This document shows positions 1 to 8,584 of a stretch of DNA of 64,000 nt, piece by piece. The DNA comes from an uncultured Microcaldota archaeon (GTDB taxonomy: Archaea; Micrarchaeota; Micrarchaeia; Micrarchaeales; Micrarchaeaceae): the NCBI GenBank assembly GCA_903884115.1, contig CAISDH010000033.1, positions 124,001-188,000 of the forward strand, given 5' to 3'. Position 1 is the first letter of the stretch; each line of letters begins with the position of its first letter. The translations under genes and the position numbers were made by a program. The notes under the pieces were generated by a model. That model worked only from the letters and a program-made list of their open reading frames with translations, was not told the DNA's origin and did no database searches.

Positions 1-253
1 GATAGAGGACACGACCCACGTCGTGTACGGAGGCATAACCTCAAATGTCGCAGTTGACATAAGCGCCAGCAGAAGGCTGGACATCGCACTGAGAAACGTA
101 GCACATGCAACTATCATAGGAGCGTTTGGCAATAAGCGCACAATGGCAGAGGCGCTCGCCAATGAGCTCATGCTTGCATCCAACGGTGACATAAACAGCT
201 TCGCACTAAAGCGCAAGAACGAGATAGAGCGCATGGCGCGCAGCGCCAAGTAG
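1..253 (+). CDS. rps7: 30S ribosomal protein uS7, C-terminal part
   Basis: Small-subunit protein of the head that binds the 3' domain of 16S rRNA near the decoding centre. The reading frame is open from base 2 and codes for about 83 residues ending in ARSAK. The visible part has the uS7 C-terminal half, with the SRRLDIALRNV helix and the NSFALKRKNEIERMA end. The 5' part lies outside the window. EF-2 follows after 8 bp, as in the archaeal str-type order (uS12-uS7-EF-2), so the two are probably co-transcribed. Confidence 0.93.
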   Translation, partial: IEDTTHVVYGGITSNVAVDISASRRLDIALRNVAHATIIGAFGNKRTMAEALANELMLASNGDINSFALKRKNEIERMARSAK

Positions 254-261
254 CTGATCCT

Positions 262-2460
262 ATGGCAAGAAAGGAGTACATCGTAGAGGAGATAACCTCA
301 TTGATGAGCGACCTCGACGCGATACGCAACATAGCGATCATAGCGCACGTGCACCACGGCAAGACAACGCTCACAGACTCATTGCTTGTACGGGCAGGCC
401 TCATATCCAAGACGGTTGCCGGCGACGTGCTCTACACGAACTACGAAGCAATTGAAAAGGACCGCAGGTTGACTATAAAGTCAGCAAACATCTCATTGGG
501 ATTCAACTACAAGAACAAGGACTACATAATCAACCTCATAGACACGCCGGGCCACGTTGACTTCGGAGGCCACGTGACTAGGTCGATGCGCGCAGTAGAT
601 GGTGTGGTGCTCGTGGTCGATCCTGTCGAAGGCATCATGCCGCAGACAGAGACCGTCGTAAGGCAGGCAATGAAGGAGAAGGCAAAGCCGGTGCTGTTCG
701 TCAACAAGGTCGATCGCCTCCTAAACGAGCTCAGGCTCACACCGGAGCAGACCTTTGAACGTTTGCTCAATCTGATAAACGACGTCAACAAGCTCATAGA
801 CAGGTATGTCGCTGACGAGTTCGTAGGCAAATGGAACGTGAGCGTGGAGAACGGCAGCGTGTGCTTCGGCTCCGCGTACGACAAGTGGGCCATCTCCAAG
901 TACATCATGGAGAAATACAAGATAACGTTCAAGCAGATATTCGAGCTCACCATGCAGGGCGAGGAAGGTCTCAAAAAGCTGCAGGAGCTCGCGCCGATAG
1001 ACGATGCTGCGCTTGCGATGATCGTCGACCATCTGCCCTCTCCAAGGGAGGCGCAGAAGTACAGGATACCCCAGATATGGGCAGGGGACCTTGAGAGCAC
1101 AGAGGGCAAGTCGATGCTCGCATGCGATGCCAAGGCAAGCACGAACATAGTGATATTCCACATGATGTACGACCAGCACAGCGGAGAGGTCGCAGTTGGC
1201 AGGGTCTTCTCAGGAGTTGTGAAGAAGGGGGTTGAGTTCCACCTGTCAGGAAGGAGCGACACCCAGAAAGTGCAGCAGGTGGGCATCTACATGGGCCATG
1301 ACAAGGTCATGGTCGATTCCGTGCCTTGCGGCAACATCGCGGCTATAGTTGGTCTGAAGGATGTCTCCGTTGGCACAACTCTGAGCGAGACTCCGATAGA
1401 GCCGTTCACGCAGATAGTGCACTACTCCAAACCCGTCGTCACTAAGGCAATAGAGCCCAAGGACTCAAGGGATACTACAAAGCTTATAGAGGCACTGCGC
1501 ATGCTCTCGAAGCAGGATCCGACGATAAAGGTCGAGATAAACCAGGATACAGGAGAGCACCTTGTGAGCGGAATGGGCGAGCTGCACCTCGAGATAGTCG
1601 AGACGAAGCTCAGGGACGACTTCGGCGTGCAGATAACAACGAGCGAGCCGATTGTGGTGTACCTTGAGACCATAGAGAAGAAAATAGGTCCTGTAGAGGG
1701 AAAGTCACCGAACAGGCACTCAAAGTTCTATGTCACAGTCGAGCCCGCAAGCGACACAGTGTTCAAGGCAATGGACAGCGGTGCCATACGCGACGGCAAG
1801 CCCAAAGGCAAAACCGCTGTAGAGGCAATGGTCATAGCAGGCCTTGACCGCGTCACCGCGAAGGGCGTGATGTATGTTTCAAACAACTGCATGCTTGTGG
1901 ACCAGACCAAAGGCGTGCAGTACATGAACGAAGTCGAGGAGACGCTCGTTGACGGCTTTGTTGAGGCAGTTGCAACAGGCCCAATGGCAAGGGAGAAATG
2001 CAGCGGCGTAATCGCCACTATAACTGATGCTCAGATACACGAGGATCCGGTGCACAGGGGCCCCGCACAGGTAATGCCCGCAATAAGAAGGCCGATATGG
2101 GCCGGCATGCTTGCCGCAGGTGTCGTCCTGCTGGAGCCGATGCAGGTGTTCACGATCAGCATTCCTCAGGAATACCTGAGCGATGTCATCTCTTTCGTCC
2201 AGAACAAGCGCGGTCAGATGCAGGGCGTCGAGCAGGAGAGAGACTTGGCTTCAGTGACTGCGAAGCTGCCTGTGTCCGAGGTCATAAAGGGCTTCTCGCG
2301 CGAGCTCAGGAGCATGACGCAGGGAAGAGCCATCTGGTACTATGATTTCGCAGGCTATGAGAAGGTGCCCACGAACCTGCAGGCTAAGATAGTGCGCGAC
2401 ATCCGTGTGAGGAAAGGCCAGCCACCGGAAGTGCCGGCGCCGGAGCAGTACATGGACTGA
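262..2460 (+). CDS. fusA: Translation elongation factor 2 (aEF-2)
   Basis: GTPase that drives ribosomal translocation. The 732 residues are normal family length. The G domain holds the P-loop (residues 28-36), a switch II DTPGHVDF and NKVD. Domain IV contains PVHRGPAQ with His598, the expected diphthamide site. Two oddities stand out: the P-loop reads AHVHHGKTT, with His31 where translational GTPases have Asp, and switch I reads EKDRRLTIKSA rather than the usual EQARGITI type, although its Thr is kept. In other family members the P-loop Asp helps hold a monovalent cation, so the change may matter. Start ATG lies 8 bp after uS7. Confidence 0.97.
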   Translation: MARKEYIVEEITSLMSDLDAIRNIAIIAHVHHGKTTLTDSLLVRAGLISKTVAGDVLYTNYEAIEKDRRLTIKSANISLGFNYKNKDYIINLIDTPGHVDFGGHVTRSMRAVDGVVLVVDPVEGIMPQTETVVRQAMKEKAKPVLFVNKVDRLLNELRLTPEQTFERLLNLINDVNKLIDRYVADEFVGKWNVSVENGSVCFGSAYDKWAISKYIMEKYKITFKQIFELTMQGEEGLKKLQELAPIDDAALAMIVDHLPSPREAQKYRIPQIWAGDLESTEGKSMLACDAKASTNIVIFHMMYDQHSGEVAVGRVFSGVVKKGVEFHLSGRSDTQKVQQVGIYMGHDKVMVDSVPCGNIAAIVGLKDVSVGTTLSETPIEPFTQIVHYSKPVVTKAIEPKDSRDTTKLIEALRMLSKQDPTIKVEINQDTGEHLVSGMGELHLEIVETKLRDDFGVQITTSEPIVVYLETIEKKIGPVEGKSPNRHSKFYVTVEPASDTVFKAMDSGAIRDGKPKGKTAVEAMVIAGLDRVTAKGVMYVSNNCMLVDQTKGVQYMNEVEETLVDGFVEAVATGPMAREKCSGVIATITDAQIHEDPVHRGPAQVMPAIRRPIWAGMLAAGVVLLEPMQVFTISIPQEYLSDVISFVQNKRGQMQGVEQERDLASVTAKLPVSEVIKGFSRELRSMTQGRAIWYYDFAGYEKVPTNLQAKIVRDIRVRKGQPPEVPAPEQYMD

Positions 2461-2492
2461 TGGTCATTAATCTCGCCTCAATGCGGAAAGGC

Positions 2493-2526
2493 TTTATAGC
2501 TTTTGCACCTATACTATGCTGTATAA
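2493..2526 (+). promoter_or_regulatory. TATA-like elements upstream of the eL8 operon
   Basis: The 129-bp gap between EF-2 and the eL8 start holds two TATA-like stretches, TTTATAG at 2493-2499 and GTATAAT at 2520-2526. The second would place transcription start near 2550. That leaves a leader of about 40 nt before the preferred ATG at 2590, or very little before an in-frame ATG at 2566. No mapping data; inferred from archaeal spacing. Confidence 0.4.
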
Positions 2527-2589
2527 TGCGAAGGAGAGTCAATTCTCGTTTTGCAATAATACTGGATGAAGCAATCCGACGGTGTTATT

Positions 2590-3075
2590 ATGGCAAAGTC
2601 TTATGTAAATTTCGAAGTATCTAGCGAAGTAGCGTCGATGACCTACGAAGCTTTGCAGCTAGCAAAGCAGTCAGGAACCCTCAGGAAGGGTGCCAACGAG
2701 GTAACAAAGAGCATAGAGCGCGGGCTCGCCTCTTTTGTCGTGATCGCCGCTGACGTGGATCCTGAGGAAGTCGTGGTTCACCTGCCAGTGCTATGCTCTC
2801 AGAAGAAGATCGCTTATTCGTATGTGCCAAGCAAGGTTGACCTAGGCAAGGCAATAGGCATGAACATCTCATGCGCCGCCATTGCCGTGGAGAACGCAGG
2901 CAAGGCCTCGCAGCAGATAAAGGACATAGTCTCAAGGATATCTGGCGTCGCCCAGAAGGAGCAGGCCCAGAAGCCAGCACCGAAGGAGGCTCCGAAGGCC
3001 GCACAGGCCCAGAAGCAGGCGCCAAAGGAGCAACCTAAGCAGGCTCAGGCTCCAAAGGCCGAGACAAAGCAGTGA
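2590..3075 (+). CDS. rpl7ae: 50S ribosomal protein eL8 (L7Ae)
   Basis: Kink-turn RNA-binding protein. In archaea it serves in the large ribosomal subunit, C/D and H/ACA RNPs and RNase P. The core shows the L7Ae signature GANEVTKSIERG, followed by VVIAADVDPEE and the LPVLCSQKKIAY segment. The start is set at MAKSYVNF, which matches family N-termini; an in-frame ATG lies 24 bp upstream. The last ~40 residues form a low-complexity tail of repeated AQK/APKE units rich in Gln, Lys, Ala and Pro, not part of the canonical fold. First gene of the eL8-eS28-eL24 operon; fibrillarin is encoded at 57.7 kb. Confidence 0.95.
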   Translation: MAKSYVNFEVSSEVASMTYEALQLAKQSGTLRKGANEVTKSIERGLASFVVIAADVDPEEVVVHLPVLCSQKKIAYSYVPSKVDLGKAIGMNISCAAIAVENAGKASQQIKDIVSRISGVAQKEQAQKPAPKEAPKAAQAQKQAPKEQPKQAQAPKAETKQ

Positions 3076-3081
3076 ATCTAA

Positions 3082-3351
3082 ATGCCTGAGCAGCAGCCTC
3101 AACAAAATCCGCAACCTCAGCAACAGCAGCAGAAGGCCGTGTTCGAAGGCTACATGGCTGAGATCATGGATGTTGTGCGGTCAGTGAAGACAGGCATATC
3201 TGGAGAGATCTATTCCGTTTCATGCAAGATACTCGAAGGCAATGACAGGGGCAGGATCATAAGAAGGAATGTGCTCGGGCCAATAAAGATCGGCGACGTC
3301 ATAAGGCTGCCTGACACGAGCAGGGAAGCGCGTGAGATAAAAGTCAAGTAG
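3082..3351 (+). CDS. rps28e: 30S ribosomal protein eS28
   Basis: Small-subunit protein of the mRNA exit region. The C-terminal ~65 residues match eS28, including the GNDRGRIIRRNVLGP core and the DVIRLPDTSREA end. Unusually, the first ~17 residues are almost only Gln and Pro (MPEQQPQQNP and onwards), an N-terminal extension that canonical archaeal eS28 lacks. It starts 6 bp after eL8 and ends 8 bp before eL24, so it is operonic. Confidence 0.93.
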   Translation: MPEQQPQQNPQPQQQQQKAVFEGYMAEIMDVVRSVKTGISGEIYSVSCKILEGNDRGRIIRRNVLGPIKIGDVIRLPDTSREAREIKVK

Positions 3352-3359
3352 GCATATCT

Positions 3360-3548
3360 ATGAAATGCAGCTATTGCTTGTCGGAAGTGAGGAAAGGCAC
3401 TGGCATAATGTTCGTTTCCAGGATAGGCAACGTCAGCTATTTCTGCTCAAGCCGCTGCTATAAGAACGGCGCGGTGATGCACAGGAAGAACCGCAGGCTT
3501 CATGCCAAGCAGCAGGAGACGCAGCCAAAGATGCAGAAGACCCAGTAG
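3360..3548 (+). CDS. rpl24e: 50S ribosomal protein eL24
   Basis: Zinc-ribbon protein of the large subunit. It shows the CSYC and CSSRC cysteine pairs, the GTGIMFV turn and the RKNRR basic segment typical of eL24. The last ~13 residues are Gln-rich (KQQETQPKMQKTQ), matching the Gln-rich tails of the two operon neighbours. Third gene of the operon; it abuts the oppositely oriented gene at 3549. Confidence 0.93.
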   Translation: MKCSYCLSEVRKGTGIMFVSRIGNVSYFCSSRCYKNGAVMHRKNRRLHAKQQETQPKMQKTQ

Positions 3549-3764
3549 TTACTCCTTTATTTCTTCTACTACAACGTCCTTTGTTTCTACGTTTTCAAAG
3601 GCATCCTTCACTATGTTCTCTATCCCGAATTTCATGAGCTGCGCCTGGTATCTGGTCAGGAACACCTTCCTGCCTGCGCTGTCCTTTATTATATAAGCGC
3701 CACTGTCGTCTATGGTCACAAGGACATAGTCCTTTCCTTTGCTTATCTTGTAGGTTCTGGGCAT
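3549..3764 (-). CDS. Small conserved-looking protein, function unknown
   Basis: A 71-residue acidic-tailed protein (ends VVVEEIKE) with no motif I recognise. The pattern of short strands then a helix (YVLVTIDDSGAYIIKD, then TRYQAQLMKFGIENIV) suggests a compact alpha/beta fold. Its ATG overlaps the TGA of the gene at 3764-4126 by one base, so the two are translationally coupled. Convergent with eL24 with no gap. Confidence 0.7.
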   Translation of the reverse strand: MPRTYKISKGKDYVLVTIDDSGAYIIKDSAGRKVFLTRYQAQLMKFGIENIVKDAFENVETKDVVVEEIKE

Positions 3765-4126
3765 CAGCCCTCACACACGATGTTCTCTGTCTGCTCAAGC
3801 CTCTCTGCAATAGTCCCGTCATCATCATAGACATATGTCGTGATGTTCACTTTGTAGCTGTCTGGGAAGTTGATGGGCCTAGTATAGATCTTTACCTGCT
3901 TGCTTTTGCTCTCGTTAGGCCTCACAATACCTACCCTTGTGCGTCCCGCATCAAGCTCCCTGTCTCCGGCAAGCGACAGCGGTGACTTCATTGCGATCTC
4001 GCATTCACACCAGTACTGCTTAAGGCTGTCTACGCTCTCAAACACAAGATGCATGGTGGCTTCGTTTCTGCTGTATGCCTTAAGCGTCTGTGGATCAAAT
4101 TTCACAGCGACCTGCACCTTTGCCAT
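3764..4126 (-). CDS. Predicted beta-rich protein, function unknown
   Basis: 120 residues starting at MAKVQVAVKF; an in-frame ATG 15 bp upstream is an alternative. Alternating hydrophobic strands, such as TMHLVFESVDSLKQYWCEC and KVNITTYVYDDDG, suggest a beta-sandwich, perhaps binding a surface partner. No signal peptide or membrane segment. Divergent from the gene at 4186, with AT-rich sequence containing a TATA-like ATTTATAG between them. Confidence 0.7.
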   Translation of the reverse strand: MAKVQVAVKFDPQTLKAYSRNEATMHLVFESVDSLKQYWCECEIAMKSPLSLAGDRELDAGRTRVGIVRPNESKSKQVKIYTRPINFPDSYKVNITTYVYDDDGTIAERLEQTENIVCEG

Positions 4127-4185
4127 AATGTACTTGTTCACAAAAGATATTTATAGATGAATTGAGATTTGCGCATGTGCTTTTC

Positions 4186-4644
4186 ATGAAGGTAAATGAA
4201 GCAAAGCTCATTGAGCGGGAGCTCACGCTCAGGAACCTTCAGATGACAAAGGAGGTCATGGAAACGAGGAGGTCAATCGTCAGGTGGCTTGCGCTTTCAC
4301 TGGGCGTGATAAGCCCCGGCGAGACGCGGCTGAGCGCAGTGTCCGTGCTTGATGCTATATTGTATTTCCAATTCACTGACAGGAAAGACCCTACCGTGCC
4401 AGAGCTCATAGAATACATAGGGAAGAGCTGGGGCGCGATAAACGAGAAAACCCTGAGGTACCACCTGCTCCAGCTGAAGAGAGCTACGATCATAGACAAC
4501 GAGAAGGGCACGTACTTTCTAGTAAGGCCTGATATCGGGGACAAGTACGATGCGGATTCGTGGATAAGGAACTATCTTGACCTGCAGATATGCCCGATAA
4601 GGGACAAGGTGACCATTGCGATGAAAGCGCTCAGGACGCGGTGA
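4186..4644 (+). CDS. Putative helix-turn-helix protein
   Basis: 152 residues from MKVNEAK; the open frame reaches back to 4162, but the TATA-like sequence near 4150 favours the later ATG. Helix-rich, with a possible winged-helix region around TVPELIEYIGKSW...NEKTLRYHLLQLKRATIIDNEKG, including a wing-like end. That arrangement is typical of archaeal transcription regulators, but I cannot name a family. Its TGA overlaps the next ATG by one base (4644), so it is coupled to the large surface protein and could regulate it. Confidence 0.7.
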   Translation: MKVNEAKLIERELTLRNLQMTKEVMETRRSIVRWLALSLGVISPGETRLSAVSVLDAILYFQFTDRKDPTVPELIEYIGKSWGAINEKTLRYHLLQLKRATIIDNEKGTYFLVRPDIGDKYDADSWIRNYLDLQICPIRDKVTIAMKALRTR

Positions 4645-6371
4645 TGACTATGAAAAACAATAAGGATTCTGCAAAAGATTCAAAGAAGGGCGAGGGGATT
4701 TCGCGCACGGGTCTTGTGTTCTACTGCGCGCTGGCCGTTGTGGTGATACTGTTGGCGGCGTTTGCCGTAAGCAGGACGTATTCGGCTAACTACCAGGTCT
4801 CGATCACGCTGCGGAACAACACAGCAGTCTCATACCCATACCAGACATCATACTTCACAGTCAACATCACAAACAATGGCAACTCAAGCATAAGCAACCT
4901 CAATGTCGGATTCTACCTGAACGGAACCGCTCTCCACTATAACACAATATACCTGCCCGCACACGCAAGCGCTGACGTATCAGAGAACTACACATATCCG
5001 GCAAGCGGCACCTACACATTTTTGGCTGTAGCGGACCCTGCGCACGTGCTCAATATAAAGAACAGGCTCGGCACACAGAGCTTTACCGCAGTTGAGATAA
5101 GCCAGCCAGAGAGCCCGGACATATACACGTCGCTGCCAAACAACAACATCATATACACACAGAGCTTCACGTTATCATCGACAGGCCTGCTTGCCGCAGC
5201 TGCCACCGCAAGCCAGTACAACGTGAGCGTCTTCACCAACATGTTCTCCCCTGCGCAAAGCGTTCTCACAAAGCTCTTCGAGAACCTGTATGTCGCTGTA
5301 GAGGCTGCCAACGGCGCATACATCAAGTACTCCAACAGCACCGCCGCTTATTCCATATGGGTGCAGGGCCGTGTGCAGCCGTCGTTTGTGGACTATGTTC
5401 TGTCATCTTTCTATCTCAAGCAGGGCAACACCAGCATAAACGGCACCAACGTGCATTACGCGATCGTCAACAACAAGACAAGCATATGCTACCTGTACAG
5501 CAAGGGCTGGACAAAGATATTCTCCTATTTCAACAACAGCAAAGCAGGTACATGCCTTGGCATAGCAGGCAATACATATGCGCCTGAAGAGAGCAACGTG
5601 ATCGTAGCGCAGATAAAGGCGAACAAGAACCTGACAAACTACCAGGAGCATTTCTTCTATACCAATTCGACCTCGATAGGATCCATACTCATATACAACA
5701 ACAGCCTTGCCGTTGCCGGATTATTCGAAAACCACTATGGCTTCTTCACAAACTTCGTACAGAACACAACGGCATTTAAGGGGTCAAAACTGCTGTGCAA
5801 GGGCCTCATCTACACAACCAACGCCACGAGCGTGTGCTCCGTCTATGTCAGCCCAACTGGCACCGCGAACGGATTCGGCATGGTGAACACGACCGAATTG
5901 ACTCCCTCCTACAGGCTCAGCCTCTACTCTCTTGTCAACCAGAGCGATATCACCCTGTCGCACGTGAACGGCGCCTCGCTGCTCAACGCCATGAACGTCA
6001 GCAACGTCATAACGTGGAAGTCATCGTTCAAGAACACGTGCTCGTTCAGCAACGCATCCATAGGCTGCAACGTTACAAGCTTCGACTACTCCACCAATAT
6101 AGCGCGCCTCACAATAAGCAACAAGCTTGCAAACACCCTGAGAATCAACACCTTGTCGTGCTTCGCCCCTGGTCTCAGGCGCAACGAGACCATGAACGCA
6201 ACAGTGGCAGGGTCAGGCGCTACCAATGTCTCTGCGCTGTGCATCAGCGTACCTGTAGGCGCAATCGCGAGCGTATACTCGAACTACGCGCTTGCTATGA
6301 ACTACACGTACATGAACTCCACAAGGTCAGTTGCAGGAGTGCTTAACGTGACCAACCAAGGGTTTGTCTAA
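4644..6371 (+). CDS. Large membrane-anchored surface protein
   Basis: 575 residues. A charged Lys-rich N-terminus (~30 residues) is followed by one membrane helix (GLVFYCALAVVVILLAAFAV) and a long outside region rich in Asn, Ser and Thr with very many N-x-S/T sequons. The first ~130 outside residues look like a CARDB-type beta-sandwich (VNITNNGNSSISNLNVGFYLNG). The start is the ATG overlapping the upstream TGA. It probably decorates the envelope; no enzyme motif seen. The end overlaps the convergent gene at 6368 by 4 bp. Confidence 0.8.
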   Translation: MTMKNNKDSAKDSKKGEGISRTGLVFYCALAVVVILLAAFAVSRTYSANYQVSITLRNNTAVSYPYQTSYFTVNITNNGNSSISNLNVGFYLNGTALHYNTIYLPAHASADVSENYTYPASGTYTFLAVADPAHVLNIKNRLGTQSFTAVEISQPESPDIYTSLPNNNIIYTQSFTLSSTGLLAAAATASQYNVSVFTNMFSPAQSVLTKLFENLYVAVEAANGAYIKYSNSTAAYSIWVQGRVQPSFVDYVLSSFYLKQGNTSINGTNVHYAIVNNKTSICYLYSKGWTKIFSYFNNSKAGTCLGIAGNTYAPEESNVIVAQIKANKNLTNYQEHFFYTNSTSIGSILIYNNSLAVAGLFENHYGFFTNFVQNTTAFKGSKLLCKGLIYTTNATSVCSVYVSPTGTANGFGMVNTTELTPSYRLSLYSLVNQSDITLSHVNGASLLNAMNVSNVITWKSSFKNTCSFSNASIGCNVTSFDYSTNIARLTISNKLANTLRINTLSCFAPGLRRNETMNATVAGSGATNVSALCISVPVGAIASVYSNYALAMNYTYMNSTRSVAGVLNVTNQGFV

Positions 6372-6634
6372 AGCCCTGCAAAGTCCTTGGCTCCCTTGCC
6401 TTCCGGGAACGCCCTCCTGTTCTCCGATTCTACGGGCAGGCCTGTCTCTTTTGCGACGCGCAGCATCTCGCTCATGTCAAGGAGCCTGTCAAGGAATAGT
6501 TCTACGAACGTATCGCTGCCGAGCTGCACCCTCTTGACCTTGAATATCTGGAACTGCAGCATCCCTGCCCTTTTTACCTTTATCCTGGCATAGCCCTGCC
6601 GCAGTATGCTCGCCGATTTCTCGTCTATCGCCAT
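6368..6634 (-). CDS. Small protein, function unknown
   Basis: 88 residues, basic at the N-terminus and helical in the middle (VELFLDRLLDMSEMLRVAKETG). No recognised motif, signal peptide or membrane helix. It lies between the surface protein and the nuo cluster, divergent from nuoH, and likely shares the AT-rich promoter region at 6650-6690. Confidence 0.6.
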   Translation of the reverse strand: MAIDEKSASILRQGYARIKVKRAGMLQFQIFKVKRVQLGSDTFVELFLDRLLDMSEMLRVAKETGLPVESENRRAFPEGKGAKDFAGL

Positions 6635-6667
6635 GCGCTCATCACACTCATATGGTAATCCATATAA

Positions 6668-6675
6668 TTATAAAA
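6668..6675 (+). promoter_or_regulatory. TATA box of the nuoHIJKLMN operon
   Basis: TTATAAAA sits about 25 bp upstream of the nuoH ATG at 6696, so transcription should begin at or very near the start codon and the message is probably leaderless. It also shows that the cluster begins with nuoH rather than continuing from an upstream nuoD. Confidence 0.6.
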
Positions 6676-6695
6676 GCAAGTTTCCATTTATTTTT

Positions 6696-7742
6696 ATGCC
6701 TCAGATCAGCTCTCCGTTGGTTGGCGCATACTACAACGCGGTGTACAACGCGCTTGCGCCCTCTATTGCCTCTCAAACAACTCTCGTTGCGCTGTCGCTG
6801 CTGCTGTCTCTCATCGCATTCGCAATCATCCTGGCTGTCACGTTCACGCTCTTCAGTTTCATCTTCGCATGGATAGAGCGCAAGGTCGTCGCACGTGCGC
6901 AGTCCAGGCGAGGCCCAACATACGTGGGCAAGTACGGCATACTGCAGAACGTCGCTGATTTCTTCAAGCTGATGTCCAAGGAAAGCATAATGCCCAACGG
7001 CGCAGACAAGCCGCTGTTCAAGACGGTGCTGCCTGTGCTTACTGCGCTGTTCATAGTGGTGCTGGCGTTCATTCCGATGAACGGCGCGTTCGTTGGCATA
7101 GACACCACGCTAGGCCTGCTGGCGATATTCGTCGTGCTCTCTTTCTCTCCGCTGATGCTGTTTCTTGCCGGCTGGACAAGCGGGAACAAGTACGCATCGA
7201 TGGGCGCACACCGGTCAATAGTCATGCTCACGAGCTACGAGATTCCTCTCGTGCTCGTAGTTGTCGCTGTCGCTGCGCTTGCTAACAGCTACAGCATGGG
7301 TGCGATAGTCGCCGCGCAGCAGCACCTTTGGTATGCGATTCTGATGCCCATAGGTTTCATCGTGTTCTTCATAGTGATGCTCGCGGAACTTGAGAGGCCT
7401 CCGTTCGATCTGGGATATGCCGACAGCGAACTGATAGCGGGCAGGCTCACAGATTCACCGGCTTCGTATTACGGAATCGCGGTGATGCTGGACTACACCC
7501 GGCTTTTTGTGGGCGCTCTCCTCATCTCCGAGCTTTTCCTCGGGGGATGGAACAGCATAGGCATAATACCGCAGTTCCTGGCGCTCATCGCCAAGGTTGC
7601 CGTGGTGGTCCTTCTTGTAATCGTGATAAGGGCCACGACCATGAGGATGAAAATAAACCGCGTGCTGAGGCTGGGCTGGCTGTACCTGACTCCGCTTGCA
7701 GTAGCCAATTTATTAATTACATTCATATTGTTCGTGAGGTAG
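6696..7742 (+). CDS. nuoH: NADH-quinone/F420H2 dehydrogenase-type subunit H
   Basis: 348 residues, about eight membrane helices. NuoH links the membrane arm to the quinone site of complex I-type enzymes. It shows WIERKVVARAQSRRGP, then GILQNVADFFKL, and the family PPFDLGYADSELIAG loop. The open frame extends to 6606, but the TATA box at 6668 and family length favour 6696. First gene of a tight H-I-J-K-L-M-N operon. The electron donor (NADH, F420H2 or ferredoxin) cannot be told because the peripheral subunits are absent here. Confidence 0.95.
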   Translation: MPQISSPLVGAYYNAVYNALAPSIASQTTLVALSLLLSLIAFAIILAVTFTLFSFIFAWIERKVVARAQSRRGPTYVGKYGILQNVADFFKLMSKESIMPNGADKPLFKTVLPVLTALFIVVLAFIPMNGAFVGIDTTLGLLAIFVVLSFSPLMLFLAGWTSGNKYASMGAHRSIVMLTSYEIPLVLVVVAVAALANSYSMGAIVAAQQHLWYAILMPIGFIVFFIVMLAELERPPFDLGYADSELIAGRLTDSPASYYGIAVMLDYTRLFVGALLISELFLGGWNSIGIIPQFLALIAKVAVVVLLVIVIRATTMRMKINRVLRLGWLYLTPLAVANLLITFILFVR

Positions 7743-7743
7743 C

Positions 7744-8106
7744 ATGGCGAAGAACCCTGTAGTTAAGGTCGCACGCGAGATTCTGCGCACACCGTCCACG
7801 TTGGAGTTTCCTGAACAGAAAGAGTCCACTACAGACAACTACCGCGGCATAGAGAAGCTTGACATGAAGACGTGCATAAGCTGCTCTTCATGCGCGCTCA
7901 TATGCCCTAACAGCACGATAACAATGGTAGATACGGAGACCGAGCGCGGCACCAAGAAGATGCCCGAGATAAACCTCGAGCGCTGCCTTTTCTGCGGGCT
8001 CTGCGAAGAGGTGTGCCCTACAGGATGCCTGACGCTTACCAAGAATTCAGATCTCGAGCGCTGCGACAGGCGCGAATTCATAAAGAGGCCAGAAGAGCTG
8101 GACTAG
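7744..8106 (+). CDS. nuoI: Complex I-type subunit I, 2x[4Fe-4S] ferredoxin
   Basis: 120 residues with two [4Fe-4S] cluster motifs, CISCSSCALICPN and CLFCGLCEEVCPTG. They pass electrons through the peripheral arm toward the quinone site. ATG follows the nuoH stop by one base. Soluble, with no membrane helix. Only this iron-sulfur subunit is present; B, C and D are not in the window. Confidence 0.95.
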   Translation: MAKNPVVKVAREILRTPSTLEFPEQKESTTDNYRGIEKLDMKTCISCSSCALICPNSTITMVDTETERGTKKMPEINLERCLFCGLCEEVCPTGCLTLTKNSDLERCDRREFIKRPEELD

Positions 8107-8113
8107 TGGTTTG

Positions 8114-8584
8114 ATGATATCCTTTGACTTTGCACTGTTCGCAATGCTTTCGCTTCTGGAGCTCGCGTCACTGGCGCTGCTCTTTGTGCTGAAGGACACG
8201 ATGCACGCTGTGCTTGCGCTGACTGCCGCATTCTCTATAAGCGCATTGCTGTTTCTTGTGATGGAGCAGCCGTTCCTTGCCCTGCTTCAGCTGTTCATCA
8301 TGGTGGGTGGAATCGCCACCTATCTGTTTGTGGGCGTCGCTGCAGTGGAGATCCCGCGCTCCAGGCACACGAACTATGCAGTGCTTGCTGTGCTCGCACT
8401 CGCATTCTTCGCAGCTATATATTACGGGGCATCAAGCGCCAATTTCCTGAGCGCGCAGGGCAACGTGCTGTCAGGGCAGGCGATAGCGTCAAGCCTGTCA
8501 TCCAGCATTGCACTGCTCTACGTGATGGTGTTCGCGCTTTTCAGCATAGGCATAGGGACTATAGTGTTGCTGAGGAAGATTTGA
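8114..8584 (+). CDS. nuoJ: Complex I-type subunit J
   Basis: 156 residues, five hydrophobic helices. The family pattern is seen in helix two and three (AVLALTAAFSISALLFLV, then PFLALLQLFIMVGGIATYLFV), including the pi-bulge-type region of TM3. ATG at 8114 follows a TTG at 8111; ATG preferred. Its TGA overlaps the nuoK ATG. Confidence 0.92.
   Translation: MISFDFALFAMLSLLELASLALLFVLKDTMHAVLALTAAFSISALLFLVMEQPFLALLQLFIMVGGIATYLFVGVAAVEIPRSRHTNYAVLAVLALAFFAAIYYGASSANFLSAQGNVLSGQAIASSLSSSIALLYVMVFALFSIGIGTIVLLRKI

Noticed and set aside
522-1286. 254-codon open frame on the minus strand inside EF-2
   Set aside because: Antisense shadow of a strongly conserved gene; Ser/Thr-rich composition without domain logic.
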